DNA from: an uncultured Aquimarina sp.
GTDB taxonomy: Bacteria > Bacteroidota > Bacteroidia > Flavobacteriales > Flavobacteriaceae
Direction: 5' to 3'
Length of the DNA: 64,000 bases
Assembly: GCF_947500065.1 (NCBI RefSeq)
Contig: NZ_CANMQT010000002.1
Span: 186,001-250,000, forward strand
The position numbers and the translations under genes were made by a program. Every line of letters begins with the position of its first letter. Position 1 is the first letter of the stretch. The notes under the pieces were generated by a model, which was not told the DNA's origin, ran no database searches, and worked only from the letters and a program-made list of their open reading frames with translations. This document shows positions 49,545 through 58,884 of the stretch, piece by piece.

Positions 49545-51461
49545 TTAAGATAATGTATCTAATTCTTCTTGTAAAATTTCCCAATTCTCCATCAAAGAAC
49601 CCAATTCGTCTTTTTTTGCTTGATATTTATCAAAAAAATCAGGTTCGGCTATCGTTTGATCGTAATTGATAGCTAGTTCTACATCTATTTCTTTGATTTC
49701 TCTTTCTAATTTATTAATCTTTGACTCAATATTACTTAACTTATTATTAAGTGATTTCAGCTTTTTCTGATTTTCATAAGTCTGTTTTGCTGTTTCTTTG
49801 GTATCCGAAGCAGATTTTATTTGTTTATCTTTCTTTTCTATATCTCTTAGATTATCCACCCTTCGTTGTTCCAAGTAATAATCTATATCTCCAAGATACT
49901 CTTTAATCTTTCTATTCTTAAACTCATACACTGTATTGGTCAATCCTTGTAGAAAATCTCTATCGTGCGATACCAAAATCAAGGTCCCTTCAAAGCTTTT
50001 CAAGGCTTCTTTTAGAATGTTTTTTGACTTAATATCCAGGTGATTTGTTGGTTCATCCATAACCAATACATTAAAAGGCTCTAAAAGCATTTTACACAAG
50101 GCTAATCGATTACGTTCGCCTCCAGAAAGAACTTTTACCTTTTTATCTACTTCATCTCCCCTAAACAAGAATGCACCTAACATATCCCTAACTTTACTTC
50201 GGGTTTTTTCGTTTGCAGCATTGATCATTGTATCATGAATCGTGATCTCCCCATCCAAATATTCTGATTGATTCTGTGCAAAATATCCTATCTGCACGTT
50301 ATGACCAAGTTTCAGATTACCGGTATGAGATATTTCATCAATTATAATCTTAGCTAATGTAGATTTCCCTTGTCCATTCTGCCCTACAAACGCTGTTTTA
50401 GAACCTCGTTCTACCAATAAGTTGATATTGCTTAAAATCTCTTTCTCTCCATAATTCTTACCAACTTTCTCTGCTTCAATTACAACCTTTCCCGGCTGTA
50501 CACTTATTGGAAAACTAATATTCATTACAGCGTTATCATCCTCATCTACCTCAATACGCTCTACCTTGTCTAATTTTTTGATTAATGATTGTGCCATGGA
50601 AGCTTTGGTAGCTTTTGCTCTAAATTTTTCGATCAACTTTTCGGTTTGCTCGATTTGTTTGGATTGGTTTTTTTGAGCTGCAAGTTGTTGATCCCTTATT
50701 TCCTTACGAAGCACCAAATATTTAGAATACGGTTTATTATAATCATAAATCCGTCCTAGGGATATTTCAATCGTTCTATTAGTAACATTATCCAGAAACA
50801 TTTTATCGTGAGAAACGATAACCACAACTCCAGTATAGTTCTTTAAAAAACTCTCTAACCATATTATAGATTCAATATCCAAATGGTTTGTTGGCTCATC
50901 TAATAAAAGAACATCGTTATTCTGTAGTAATAATTTTGCAAGTTCTATTCTCATACGCCAACCTCCAGAAAAGGTATCAGTAAGCTTATCAAAATCTTCT
51001 CTAACAAATCCCAGCCCTTGTAATACTCGTTCTGTTTCTCCTTGATAGTTATATCCACCAAGAATCTCATATTGATGTGTATGATCGCTTAAATCGGTTA
51101 TTAGTTGATTATAACTATCACTTTCATAATCAGTACGTTCTGCAAGTTGAGCATTAATCTCATCAATTTCTCTCTCTATCTTTTTGATTTCGATAAAGGC
51201 TTCATATGATTCTTCCAAAACCGTTCGACCTAAAACAAAATCTATATCCTGCTTTAGAAAACCGATTTTCAACTCTTTATCCATAGCAATCTGACCTGAA
51301 TCTGGTTCTTGTTCTTTGGATAAAATCTTAAGCATGGTTGACTTTCCTGCTCCATTCTTTCCCACGAGTCCAACTCGATCTCCCGCATTTAACCTAAAGG
51401 CTATTTCTTCGAAAAGATATTCTCCTCCAAACGAAATTGAAAGGTTGTGTATGTTTAACAT
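49545..51461 (-). CDS. ABC-F family ATPase (EttA/Uup-like)
   Basis: 638 residues with two ABC modules and no membrane domain. Walker A: GKNGAGKS and GQNGQGKS. Signature: FSGGWRMR and LSGGERNR. Walker B: LLLDEPTNHLD and LVMDEPTNHLD. The linker between the domains is charged (about 245-310), and the C-terminus is a coiled coil (about 540-638), which is Uup-like. ABC-F proteins act on ribosomes, or on branched DNA for Uup. It is a core gene here, and antibiotic resistance is not implied. Confidence 0.93.
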   Translation of the reverse strand: MLNIHNLSISFGGEYLFEEIAFRLNAGDRVGLVGKNGAGKSTMLKILSKEQEPDSGQIAMDKELKIGFLKQDIDFVLGRTVLEESYEAFIEIKKIEREIDEINAQLAERTDYESDSYNQLITDLSDHTHQYEILGGYNYQGETERVLQGLGFVREDFDKLTDTFSGGWRMRIELAKLLLQNNDVLLLDEPTNHLDIESIIWLESFLKNYTGVVVIVSHDKMFLDNVTNRTIEISLGRIYDYNKPYSKYLVLRKEIRDQQLAAQKNQSKQIEQTEKLIEKFRAKATKASMAQSLIKKLDKVERIEVDEDDNAVMNISFPISVQPGKVVIEAEKVGKNYGEKEILSNINLLVERGSKTAFVGQNGQGKSTLAKIIIDEISHTGNLKLGHNVQIGYFAQNQSEYLDGEITIHDTMINAANEKTRSKVRDMLGAFLFRGDEVDKKVKVLSGGERNRLALCKMLLEPFNVLVMDEPTNHLDIKSKNILKEALKSFEGTLILVSHDRDFLQGLTNTVYEFKNRKIKEYLGDIDYYLEQRRVDNLRDIEKKDKQIKSASDTKETAKQTYENQKKLKSLNNKLSNIESKINKLEREIKEIDVELAINYDQTIAEPDFFDKYQAKKDELGSLMENWEILQEELDTLS

Positions 51462-51517
51462 TAGCTTTTGAATATTTTGTGCAAAGATGACTAATTTTGT
51501 GATAGAATAAAAGTACT

Positions 51518-51904
51518 ATGAACTTCTTAAAAGGAACTAAAATATATAGCATCCTTACTGGCACATGCCCCGTTTGTCAAAATGAAAGTATGTACGAGGG
51601 ATCTAATCCCTATAAATTAAGTAAAACATTAAAAATGCAAGAGCGATGCGGGCATTGCGAAACCAAATATAAGATCGAACCTTCTTTTTTTTATGGAGCT
51701 ATGTACGTTAGTTATCCAGTAGGCATAGCCTTTGCAGTATCAGCATTTTTGATTGGTCACTATATCCTTAAATTAAATTTAGTAGCTACTTTTTTACTAA
51801 TTGCCGGAACAATGATAGTTTGCTTACCAATTATCTTAAGGTTATCCAGGAATATTTGGATCAACTTCTTTATGCACTATAGTAAAAAGAAAAATCTATC
51901 TTAG
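51518..51904 (+). CDS. DUF983 zinc-ribbon membrane protein
   Basis: 128 residues: an N-terminal CxxC pair (CPVC, about 18-21) and a second (CGHC, about 43-46), then two transmembrane helices (about 66-86 and 92-112). The phrase FFYGAMYVSYPVG is family-typical. Function unknown. It converges with the FAD oxidoreductase gene, and the two coding regions overlap by nine bases at their 3' ends. Confidence 0.85.
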   Translation: MNFLKGTKIYSILTGTCPVCQNESMYEGSNPYKLSKTLKMQERCGHCETKYKIEPSFFYGAMYVSYPVGIAFAVSAFLIGHYILKLNLVATFLLIAGTMIVCLPIILRLSRNIWINFFMHYSKKKNLS

Positions 51905-52942
51905 ATGTTCGAAACGTTTTATATCAATTTCTTTATCTAAAATCGCTTCGTTTTCTATATAATTATAAAGTTTTTCTGACACAAAAGGTCCAATTAATAT
52001 TCCCCGGCTTCCCAATCCATTTATAATATGAAGATTTCTATACTCCTTATGCGTCCCTATTAAGGGCCTTCTATCTCTTGTTGTTGGCCTAATTCCCGCA
52101 ACCTGATCTACGACTTCATAATCCACTTTTAGAAAACGACTTAGCTTATTTTTCAACTGTTCTCTTGCTGATTTAGTAATATCTGCCGTCTTATCTTGAT
52201 TATTATAGGTAGCTCCTACTTTATACAAATCATTACCTAGTGGGATAATAAAGATAGATGATTTAACAGCCTCCTTTAACTTCAATTCTTTGGACTTAAT
52301 AATAATATACTCTCCTTTATTCCCATACAACGGCAAATAATTGAAAAAAGGATTATTTCTAACACCAAAACCTTCTGAGAAAATTATATTTCTAGCCTTT
52401 ATACCCTTATAGACTAAAAAATCTGATTCAATTAATAATTCATCAAACAGAAAAGATTCTTTTATAAGATTGCCATGTTTTTCAATATTTTGAAGATAAC
52501 AGGACAGCATCTTTTTAACATCTACTCTTCCCGTATGCTTTACTTTTCCATAATGAAAAGAGACATCTAATGCATCATTTTCATTTCGGATTAATTCTGA
52601 AGAAAGAAATCTATCCAAAATTGGTTTATCACAAGCTTCAAACCACAAATTTTGTTCTTCTACATCGTTAAACCTTCTCAATACTGGAAGCTCAAACACC
52701 AGAGATTCTCCAAGTTTATTTTCTATACGCTTATAAACAGATATCGCCAATTCCAATTGTTCTGAAGCGAGCCAAGCTGGAGTAAATCGCTTAAGAATTA
52801 CCGGATTGTACAAACCTCCTGCAACTCTGGACGACTGTTCTGAATAATTCTCATATACGACATATGATTTATTATTACTCTCTAATTTATCGACAAAAGA
52901 CAGTCCGGCTAATCCAAAACCAACAACTATATAATCTATCAT
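51896..52942 (-). CDS. FAD-dependent oxidoreductase, DAO (D-amino-acid oxidase) type
   Basis: 348 residues. The Rossmann dinucleotide motif VVGFGLAGLSF is at the N-terminus (about 6-16). The DAO substrate/FAD region appears later as VAGIRPTTRDRRPLIG and the C-terminal FAD-contact GLGSRGILIGPFVSEKL. It oxidises an amine or amino acid; the substrate is unknown. Its position downstream of gldN is conserved in Flavobacteriia but a link to gliding is not shown. A terminator lies between it and gldN... on the gldN side. Confidence 0.85.
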   Translation of the reverse strand: MIDYIVVGFGLAGLSFVDKLESNNKSYVVYENYSEQSSRVAGGLYNPVILKRFTPAWLASEQLELAISVYKRIENKLGESLVFELPVLRRFNDVEEQNLWFEACDKPILDRFLSSELIRNENDALDVSFHYGKVKHTGRVDVKKMLSCYLQNIEKHGNLIKESFLFDELLIESDFLVYKGIKARNIIFSEGFGVRNNPFFNYLPLYGNKGEYIIIKSKELKLKEAVKSSIFIIPLGNDLYKVGATYNNQDKTADITKSAREQLKNKLSRFLKVDYEVVDQVAGIRPTTRDRRPLIGTHKEYRNLHIINGLGSRGILIGPFVSEKLYNYIENEAILDKEIDIKRFEHLR

Positions 52943-52957
52943 AGGTTAAAAATAACA

Positions 52958-52984
52958 AAACGCCCAACAAGTTGTTGGGCGTTT
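52958..52984 (-). terminator. Terminator of the gldKLMN operon
   Basis: AAACGCCCAAC (52958-52968) pairs perfectly with GTTGGGCGTTT (52974-52984), with an A-rich stretch (T-rich on the minus strand) on the downstream side, 28 bases after the gldN stop. Confidence 0.8.
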
Positions 52985-53011
52985 AAATATTATATTAGAA
53001 ACATCAGAAGT

Positions 53012-53908
53012 TTAGTAACTCCACATATCCATTTCAAAGTTTCTGATACTTTCTTTAATTCTTTCACTTTCGAGCAATTGCATTAAAGCATTGTCAATTA
53101 TATAATCATTAACTTCACGGTCACCCTGAATGTTATCTTCTTTATATATGACAGAATTAAATCGCCTAGCATTAAGCACGTGATCATATGTAAATGGCAT
53201 TGAAGTATTCTTCCTGTTAAATGCTTTCGCATTGTGAAGAATCTCTCTTACGTCCGGATACCAAACCCAGAATAACGGAACCATATCAGGCTCATCATCA
53301 TTCAGAAAGTTTACATCTGGTGCTACAGGAGCAATACCAAGTAATCTATATCTTAATTCACCTTGACGTTTATCAAAATACCAATATCCTCTAATTTGAT
53401 ATTCAGAAATATCAGCTGCACCGATTGTAGTAACCTCTATATACTGAGGATCTACAGGCTCACCAGCATTAAACTGCTCATATCCTAAATCTAAGGTATC
53501 GATTTTAGACAAAGTACCATCAAGATCACCTAAAGTTCGTGTTTCTGTAAAATATGAATCTGCATAAATCTTTTGGATTTTACCATTTTTAACATTTGAA
53601 AGCAAAACATCATACAATGCACGTCTATCAGCTCCTATGTTTACAGTATCTATTGGATAATATAACGGGAAATTAATACGCTCATCAAGATCAATAGTCT
53701 CCCAAGTAGTCTTAGCCCATAATACATCACGTTTGTCAACATAACCATATTCTAATGGACGATCATTATCGGCTTCAATCTGTTCGATTGTCTTCTTTCC
53801 GATATCTTCCGGACTACCAGCATTCAATATGTTAGCCTGACCAAACGAAAACAACGTCACGAAAAGGCCAAAAACGGTTAATAACAAATTTTTCAAATTC
53901 ATAATCAT
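53012..53908 (-). CDS. gldN: Gliding motility / type IX secretion protein GldN
   Basis: 298 residues with a signal peptide (LLLTVFGLFVTLFSFGQ). The mature part has the GldN/PorN features: WAKTTWETIDLDERINFPLYYP, and the Trp/Tyr-rich FWVWYPDVREILHNAKAFN. GldN forms, with GldK, the periplasmic ring under the outer membrane that works with the GldLM motor in type IX secretion and gliding. It follows gldM by nine bases, the last gene of gldK-L-M-N. Confidence 0.93.
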   Translation of the reverse strand: MIMNLKNLLLTVFGLFVTLFSFGQANILNAGSPEDIGKKTIEQIEADNDRPLEYGYVDKRDVLWAKTTWETIDLDERINFPLYYPIDTVNIGADRRALYDVLLSNVKNGKIQKIYADSYFTETRTLGDLDGTLSKIDTLDLGYEQFNAGEPVDPQYIEVTTIGAADISEYQIRGYWYFDKRQGELRYRLLGIAPVAPDVNFLNDDEPDMVPLFWVWYPDVREILHNAKAFNRKNTSMPFTYDHVLNARRFNSVIYKEDNIQGDREVNDYIIDNALMQLLESERIKESIRNFEMDMWSY

Positions 53909-53917
53909 TAGTTTATT

Positions 53918-55465
53918 TTAGTTCGTTAACTCAACGAGAACCGCAGATATTTTCTTTAACTTATATCCTGCATTGGTTTTTAACTGTGCTTTGATATCTA
54001 TAACCTGAACCGTAGATCCACGCTTAGCTTTTCTTAGTGCAGATTTTGCTCTTGAATCTAGTCTACGCCCTCTAACATTAATAGTTGGCTGACCTTCTAC
54101 CTTAAATTTAAAGCTTGTTACATCTAATTTAATATCAAAATCAAAATCCGGAAGTATTGCTCCAATAGAAGCCTTATCTAAACCACTTTTAGACATTTTA
54201 ATACTACCATCTTCACCTCTTACAGTACCTACTGGTCTAGGAATGTCTTTAATTCTGAATTTCTTACTATCACTTACTGTAGCACCATTTGGAAGTTTAC
54301 CACTAACTTTAATGTTAACCTCTCTAGCCTTTACTGTTGTTACGTTCATCATATATTTGCCTGCACCACCCATTTTCCTAAGACCTGGAGCGCTAGCATT
54401 TACAGAAGGAACACCAGGAATAGAGATTGTCATTGGATTCTGAACCCCTCTATATACCACATTCATTTTATCTGCAGAAATTACTGCTGAATTTGGTTTT
54501 GGAATTACTGCATATGAACTTTTGATCGGAATAGAAACAGTAGAATCACCTTCTTTAAACTGAAGTTCTCCTTTTACTTCTCTCTCACCAACATTTCCTG
54601 CAGGAAACTCCAACATAATTTGTCCGTTTTCTACTTTAGTCTGCTCTTTTCCATTTACAGTAACCGAAGTAGGTTTTAATGTTGCATCAAAACGTCCAAG
54701 AACTATTTTTCCTTTAAACTTCTCTCCGCTAAAGAAAGCCGTTTTGTCCGGAACAACAATTGCCTCATAATTACTAAACGAAAGTTCTGAAGCTTGCTGA
54801 CCTGCTAATAAAGCTGATAACACTTTGCTTTCTGTTGTTTTAACATCAGCTTGCATTTGCGTTAACTTAGTCAAAGAGGCTACTAAAGGAAAACCTTCAA
54901 AATTATACTTCAACCAATCTACTTTTACTTTGTCTCTATTTTCAACATCGTCTGTAGAAAATGCTTTTTCAACATCATCAGCCACTTGACCATCTACTTC
55001 TTTTACAGAACGAATAGCAGCAACAACACCTTCTCTATACGTTTTCATTTTTTCAAGGAACTCAGAAGCAGTCGCTGTATTTTTACCACCTTCAAAGAAT
55101 TTGCTATTCAACGCATCCGGCTTGTCCATTGTTTCATAGTCCGTAGGATCATCAGCCGTTTCAAGTAATTCTGATTTAATCTGCTCTACGTATGCATTAA
55201 AATCATTAGAAAAAGAACTAATTTGATCTGCCTTCTCCTTAAGTGGTGTATACTTTTCTGGTTGTTCTGAAGCCTTTTCTGCTAATCCAGCCATAAATGC
55301 TGAATTACGCTCAGTGGCAATTGTATTTGCTGAAGTAAGTTTTTCATTCATCAAACCGAAAGCCGATAGTACCTCTTTTGACATATTTAATGCCATCATT
55401 GCTATAAATACCAAGTACATCAGATTGATCATCTTCTGCCTTGGTGATAATTTTCCTCCTGCCAT
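53918..55465 (-). CDS. gldM: Gliding motility / T9SS motor protein GldM
   Basis: 515 residues: one N-terminal transmembrane helix (MINLMYLVFIAMMALNMSKE, about 12-31) followed by a long periplasmic part of four beta/helical domains, ending in IKAQLKTNAGYKLKKISAVLVEL. The opening AGGKLSPRQKMINLMYLV is typical of GldM. The helix inserts into the GldL ring, and the periplasmic shaft transmits proton-driven rotation to GldKN. It lies 42 bases after gldL. Confidence 0.95.
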   Translation of the reverse strand: MAGGKLSPRQKMINLMYLVFIAMMALNMSKEVLSAFGLMNEKLTSANTIATERNSAFMAGLAEKASEQPEKYTPLKEKADQISSFSNDFNAYVEQIKSELLETADDPTDYETMDKPDALNSKFFEGGKNTATASEFLEKMKTYREGVVAAIRSVKEVDGQVADDVEKAFSTDDVENRDKVKVDWLKYNFEGFPLVASLTKLTQMQADVKTTESKVLSALLAGQQASELSFSNYEAIVVPDKTAFFSGEKFKGKIVLGRFDATLKPTSVTVNGKEQTKVENGQIMLEFPAGNVGEREVKGELQFKEGDSTVSIPIKSSYAVIPKPNSAVISADKMNVVYRGVQNPMTISIPGVPSVNASAPGLRKMGGAGKYMMNVTTVKAREVNIKVSGKLPNGATVSDSKKFRIKDIPRPVGTVRGEDGSIKMSKSGLDKASIGAILPDFDFDIKLDVTSFKFKVEGQPTINVRGRRLDSRAKSALRKAKRGSTVQVIDIKAQLKTNAGYKLKKISAVLVELTN

Positions 55466-55507
55466 ATTTCTATATTTTGGTAGTTATTTTTTAAATTAAG
55501 TTAAATA

Positions 55508-56134
55508 CTAATTTCTGTTCATAGCACTTAACATACCACCATATACTCCATTAAGAGAAGATAAGTTACTTGATAAGCTCTTCATTTGCTCTTCAAGTGC
55601 TTTAGCATTATCAGCAATTGCAGCATTAGCTTCAGCTTGTTTTGCAGAAGATTCTAACTGTACTTTATACAGACTATTTAAAGATTCTAAATGAGTAGCT
55701 GCTGTAGCCATTTCCTCACTATATTTTTTAGTTCCCTGAATAGCATCTATACTTGGAGCGATACCCTTAGCAGCACCCTCAAAGTTACGAATACTATCTC
55801 CCAAACTATTCATTAAACTTGTATCTAATCTAGCCTCTTTCAGCATATCATCTAATTTCTTAGACAATAATCCTTCTGGAGTTTGATTTTCCTTTTTGTC
55901 CTTTTTGTTTCCTCCTGCTAATTCAGGGTACACAAGAGACCAATCTATTTCATCATCTACAGGTTCGAAAGCAGAAACAGTAAATACTAATGCCTCTGTA
56001 ATTAGACCAATAATAAGCATCTCGTTTCCAAAAGGCCAGTGCATAATTTTAAATAATGCTCCAAGGATTACTACAGCCGCTCCGAGACCGTATACCATGT
56101 TCATTAATTTCTTGCTTGATTTTGAATTTGCCAT
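55508..56134 (-). CDS. gldL: Gliding motility / T9SS motor protein GldL
   Basis: 208 residues: two transmembrane helices (about 12-30 and 38-56) with the conserved KIMHWPFGNEMLIIGLITEA region and Glu47 in the second helix, the position implicated in proton conduction in GldL. The long cytoplasmic helical tail (about 60-208) carries coiled-coil segments. Five GldL surround two GldM helices in the known motor. It lies 93 bases after gldK. Confidence 0.95.
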   Translation of the reverse strand: MANSKSSKKLMNMVYGLGAAVVILGALFKIMHWPFGNEMLIIGLITEALVFTVSAFEPVDDEIDWSLVYPELAGGNKKDKKENQTPEGLLSKKLDDMLKEARLDTSLMNSLGDSIRNFEGAAKGIAPSIDAIQGTKKYSEEMATAATHLESLNSLYKVQLESSAKQAEANAAIADNAKALEEQMKSLSSNLSSLNGVYGGMLSAMNRN

Positions 56135-56227
56135 AATAAATGTGTTTAGTTTTTTTAAATTTTTTTTAAATATTAAATTAAAAAAAGGTTAGTAATTAAG
56201 GTTGATAGATAAATTTTGGGACTTATT

Positions 56228-57601
56228 CTAATTCTGATTTTGGGTATTATCTTCTCCAGTAACGTCAGTACCCATATAATCCTGTACCGTTCTGAATCCA
56301 ATATAACTTCTAGCTGAATCCGCATATTCGTAATCTCTTGTACTTACCTGTAGGAAGTAAGCAACATCTTTCCAAGATCCACCACGCACAACTTTTCGTT
56401 TGTTCTGATCATCATTAACATTTGGGTTCATTGATGATACATATTCATAGGCTGCAGGGTCATAAGAAGACTGCACCCATTCTGAAACATTACCAGCCAT
56501 ATTATAAAGATTATAATCATTAGGCTCAAATGTTTTTGCTTCTACTGTATATAAGAAGTTATCCGCAGCATAATTACCTCGTAAAGGCTTAAAATTAGCT
56601 AAGAAACAACCTCTATCGTTCAACGCATAAGGTCCACCCCAAGGGTACGTTCCTGATTCTAATCCACCTCTAGCTGCGTATTCCCACTCAGCTTCTGTAG
56701 GTAATCTAAAATAGTTTACAAACTCTTTATTACGTTTTTTCTGATAAGAATTCTTTTCGATAGTTCTCCAAGTACAAAAAGCTTTAGCTTGTTCCCAAGA
56801 AACTCCTACTACAGGATAATCATCATATGAACTATGCCAGAAATAATCATTATGCATAGGTTCATTATACGAATAGTTAAAATCTTTAATCCAAACAGTA
56901 GTATCTGGATATACTTCAATCACTGTTTCTTTAACAAAATCTTTTCTTCTTCCTTTTTTTGCACGAGCTGCAGCTTGGATATCCATCCAAGTAAATCGGA
57001 ATTTAAAATTTTGTACATCGAATGTTCGTCTACCATTATACGATTCTTCTAATGGCACATACAAAGAATCCATCACCTCTGTATAGAACTCATCAGGATA
57101 ATCTTCAGTATCCCATTCGATATCTATGTCTTTATTAAGCTTTCTACCTTCATAGCCAGTTTCACCGGTTCCACTATAATTGTCATAGACATATTTCTCA
57201 TATACAGACATATCTTCGGTATTCGCATCTAGAAACGCATACTCTCCAATACCATCATCTCCAGGAGTTTTTCCCATGTCATCAGCCATGATAGCCAATT
57301 TCATCCTAATGGTAGAATCGCGAACCCAACGAACAAATTGTCTGTATTCACTGTTAGTAACTTCAGTTTCGTCCATGTAGAAAGATCGAACGGTAACTGT
57401 CTTTGTCGGCGCATTAGCTAATGCAGCCTTGTCATCATCAGATTTACCCATAATAAATGATCCTCCGGGGATGAGGGCCATTCCGTAGGGTTTCTCCGGA
57501 TGCCATTTTTTACCCTTTACTCCAACTAGTTCTCCGCGGTTTCCGCCACCACAACTATAGAGCATTGCTACAATAGCAAAGAGTGATACAAATTTCTTCA
57601 T
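56228..57601 (-). CDS. gldK: Gliding motility lipoprotein GldK (T9SS)
   Basis: 457 residues: a lipoprotein signal (VSLFAIVAMLYSC, Cys 17), then a formylglycine-generating-enzyme/SUMF-like domain: GGSFIMGKSDDD, DETEVTNSEYRQFVRW, PTEAEWEYAARGG, NMAGNVSEWVQSSYD, VVRGGSWKD. GldK (PorK) is not an FGE enzyme; it forms the outer-membrane-associated ring with GldN. First gene of the operon, 110 bases after the arginase-like gene; an inverted repeat lies in that gap. Confidence 0.95.
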   Translation of the reverse strand: MKKFVSLFAIVAMLYSCGGGNRGELVGVKGKKWHPEKPYGMALIPGGSFIMGKSDDDKAALANAPTKTVTVRSFYMDETEVTNSEYRQFVRWVRDSTIRMKLAIMADDMGKTPGDDGIGEYAFLDANTEDMSVYEKYVYDNYSGTGETGYEGRKLNKDIDIEWDTEDYPDEFYTEVMDSLYVPLEESYNGRRTFDVQNFKFRFTWMDIQAAARAKKGRRKDFVKETVIEVYPDTTVWIKDFNYSYNEPMHNDYFWHSSYDDYPVVGVSWEQAKAFCTWRTIEKNSYQKKRNKEFVNYFRLPTEAEWEYAARGGLESGTYPWGGPYALNDRGCFLANFKPLRGNYAADNFLYTVEAKTFEPNDYNLYNMAGNVSEWVQSSYDPAAYEYVSSMNPNVNDDQNKRKVVRGGSWKDVAYFLQVSTRDYEYADSARSYIGFRTVQDYMGTDVTGEDNTQNQN

Positions 57602-57625
57602 AACGTGTTTTAGGTTAAGATCTTT

Positions 57626-57698
57626 GAGATTTAAGGTCGTAAACCTATTTATTTATTTCCAGAAAAACAATTTTTTTCCAAAAAAAACCTTAAATCTC
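57626..57698. repeat. 12-base inverted repeat upstream of gldK
   Basis: GAGATTTAAGGT (57626-57637) and ACCTTAAATCTC (57687-57698) are exact reverse complements, 49 bases apart, between the arginase-like stop and gldK start. It could be a long-loop terminator or a regulatory site of gldK. The rest of the gap is AT-rich. Confidence 0.5.
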
Positions 57699-57711
57699 CC
57701 TAATAAAAATG

Positions 57712-58875
57712 TTAAACTTCGTTTTTTCGTTTTGCCTTATACCATCTTTCAGGTATTTCTTGATTACAAGCACGCTCATAATCGTTGTATGTGCAAGGTA
57801 ATAACGTGTGTCTTTTCAATTTATTATTTCCAGATGAAATAAAAGGTATTTCTATCCACCATCTTTCTGTTTTATAACTTTTATAAAATGAAAGAACCTC
57901 ATCTTCTATAGGCACATTATAATGAAGTGTTCCTGTTTGATTTTTGATATCCAATTCATTAGACCTATAATTAACTCCTTCAATAAAATACCAAAGTATT
58001 TGTGCTATTAAAAGAGCGGTTGTTTCTTCGTGTTTAAAATTTTTAAATTCATAAACACCAAAACTCTTTACCTTATCACTAATGCCAGCATACCTGGCTA
58101 TCGCACAAATCTCTCTTCCATTAAAACCATTTGGGGAAGCATACTGATAATTCAGACAAGTAGAACTCATAGCACCAAGATCAATCGCTACAATATCTGC
58201 ATCTCTCATTATTGGCTCCACAATTGTAACGTCTGATGTTACTTCTCCTAATCGATATGCATCAAAATATAATTTCTCGATCAAATCTATTTCCTCTTGC
58301 GAATTAAAATAAGTTTGATATCCTATATTACTATAATTAAAAAGATTATAAGGTTGTTCTACAATAATCTTACCCACAAAGGAGGTATTTGTTATGGGTT
58401 GTGAAGTATTTCCTAAATCAAATTTACTATCGACATTGACAAGATTAACCATTCTCTCCAAAATATCAAAAGCACGATATTGACCATACACAAGATCCTG
58501 ACTTCCTCCAATAATCAAGGGTATAACATTTTTTTGAAGTAGTGTAGCGAGTATATCTTGCATTAAAAAATACGTATCGCTTACTTCTTCTCCTGGAATA
58601 ATATCTCCAAGATCAACAATAGACGTATCCCAATTACCAGGAAACAAATCATATAGAGATTTACGTATAGCATCAAAATGAAGCCCTTCTCCTAGAAAAT
58701 TAACATCATTTCTATTCTCTCTGACCCCTATAATTGCCACATCTACTTTGCTTAGATCTGGAACACCATAGTCGGATGTATGAATTTTAATTTGTTTTCC
58801 CAGTGATTGATCCGGAACCAATGCTGCATGCGCAGCCACTATTTCGCTGACTGGTGAAAGAAATTCTAAAGACAT
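57712..58875 (-). CDS. Arginase/formimidoylglutamase-fold protein with altered metal ligands
   Basis: 387 residues, longer than typical arginases (about 300). The ureohydrolase core is recognisable, but the manganese motifs are changed: GGDH-S is GGSQD (in LIIGGSQDLVYG), D-x-H-x-D is DSKFD, and S-x-D-x-D is IDLGAMSS. An active binuclear Mn site is therefore unlikely. Proteins annotated as formimidoylglutamase occupy this place before gldK in many Flavobacteriia. The conserved position hints at a structural or regulatory role (inference). It lies nine bases after topA. Confidence 0.78.
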   Translation of the reverse strand: MSLEFLSPVSEIVAAHAALVPDQSLGKQIKIHTSDYGVPDLSKVDVAIIGVRENRNDVNFLGEGLHFDAIRKSLYDLFPGNWDTSIVDLGDIIPGEEVSDTYFLMQDILATLLQKNVIPLIIGGSQDLVYGQYRAFDILERMVNLVNVDSKFDLGNTSQPITNTSFVGKIIVEQPYNLFNYSNIGYQTYFNSQEEIDLIEKLYFDAYRLGEVTSDVTIVEPIMRDADIVAIDLGAMSSTCLNYQYASPNGFNGREICAIARYAGISDKVKSFGVYEFKNFKHEETTALLIAQILWYFIEGVNYRSNELDIKNQTGTLHYNVPIEDEVLSFYKSYKTERWWIEIPFISSGNNKLKRHTLLPCTYNDYERACNQEIPERWYKAKRKNEV

Positions 58876-58884
58876 AATATTTAC

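Noticed and set aside
49545..51461. Ribosome-protection antibiotic-resistance ABC-F
   Set aside because: The C-terminal coiled coil and core-genome location suit Uup/EttA housekeeping members; the linker gives no resistance-specific signature that I can see.
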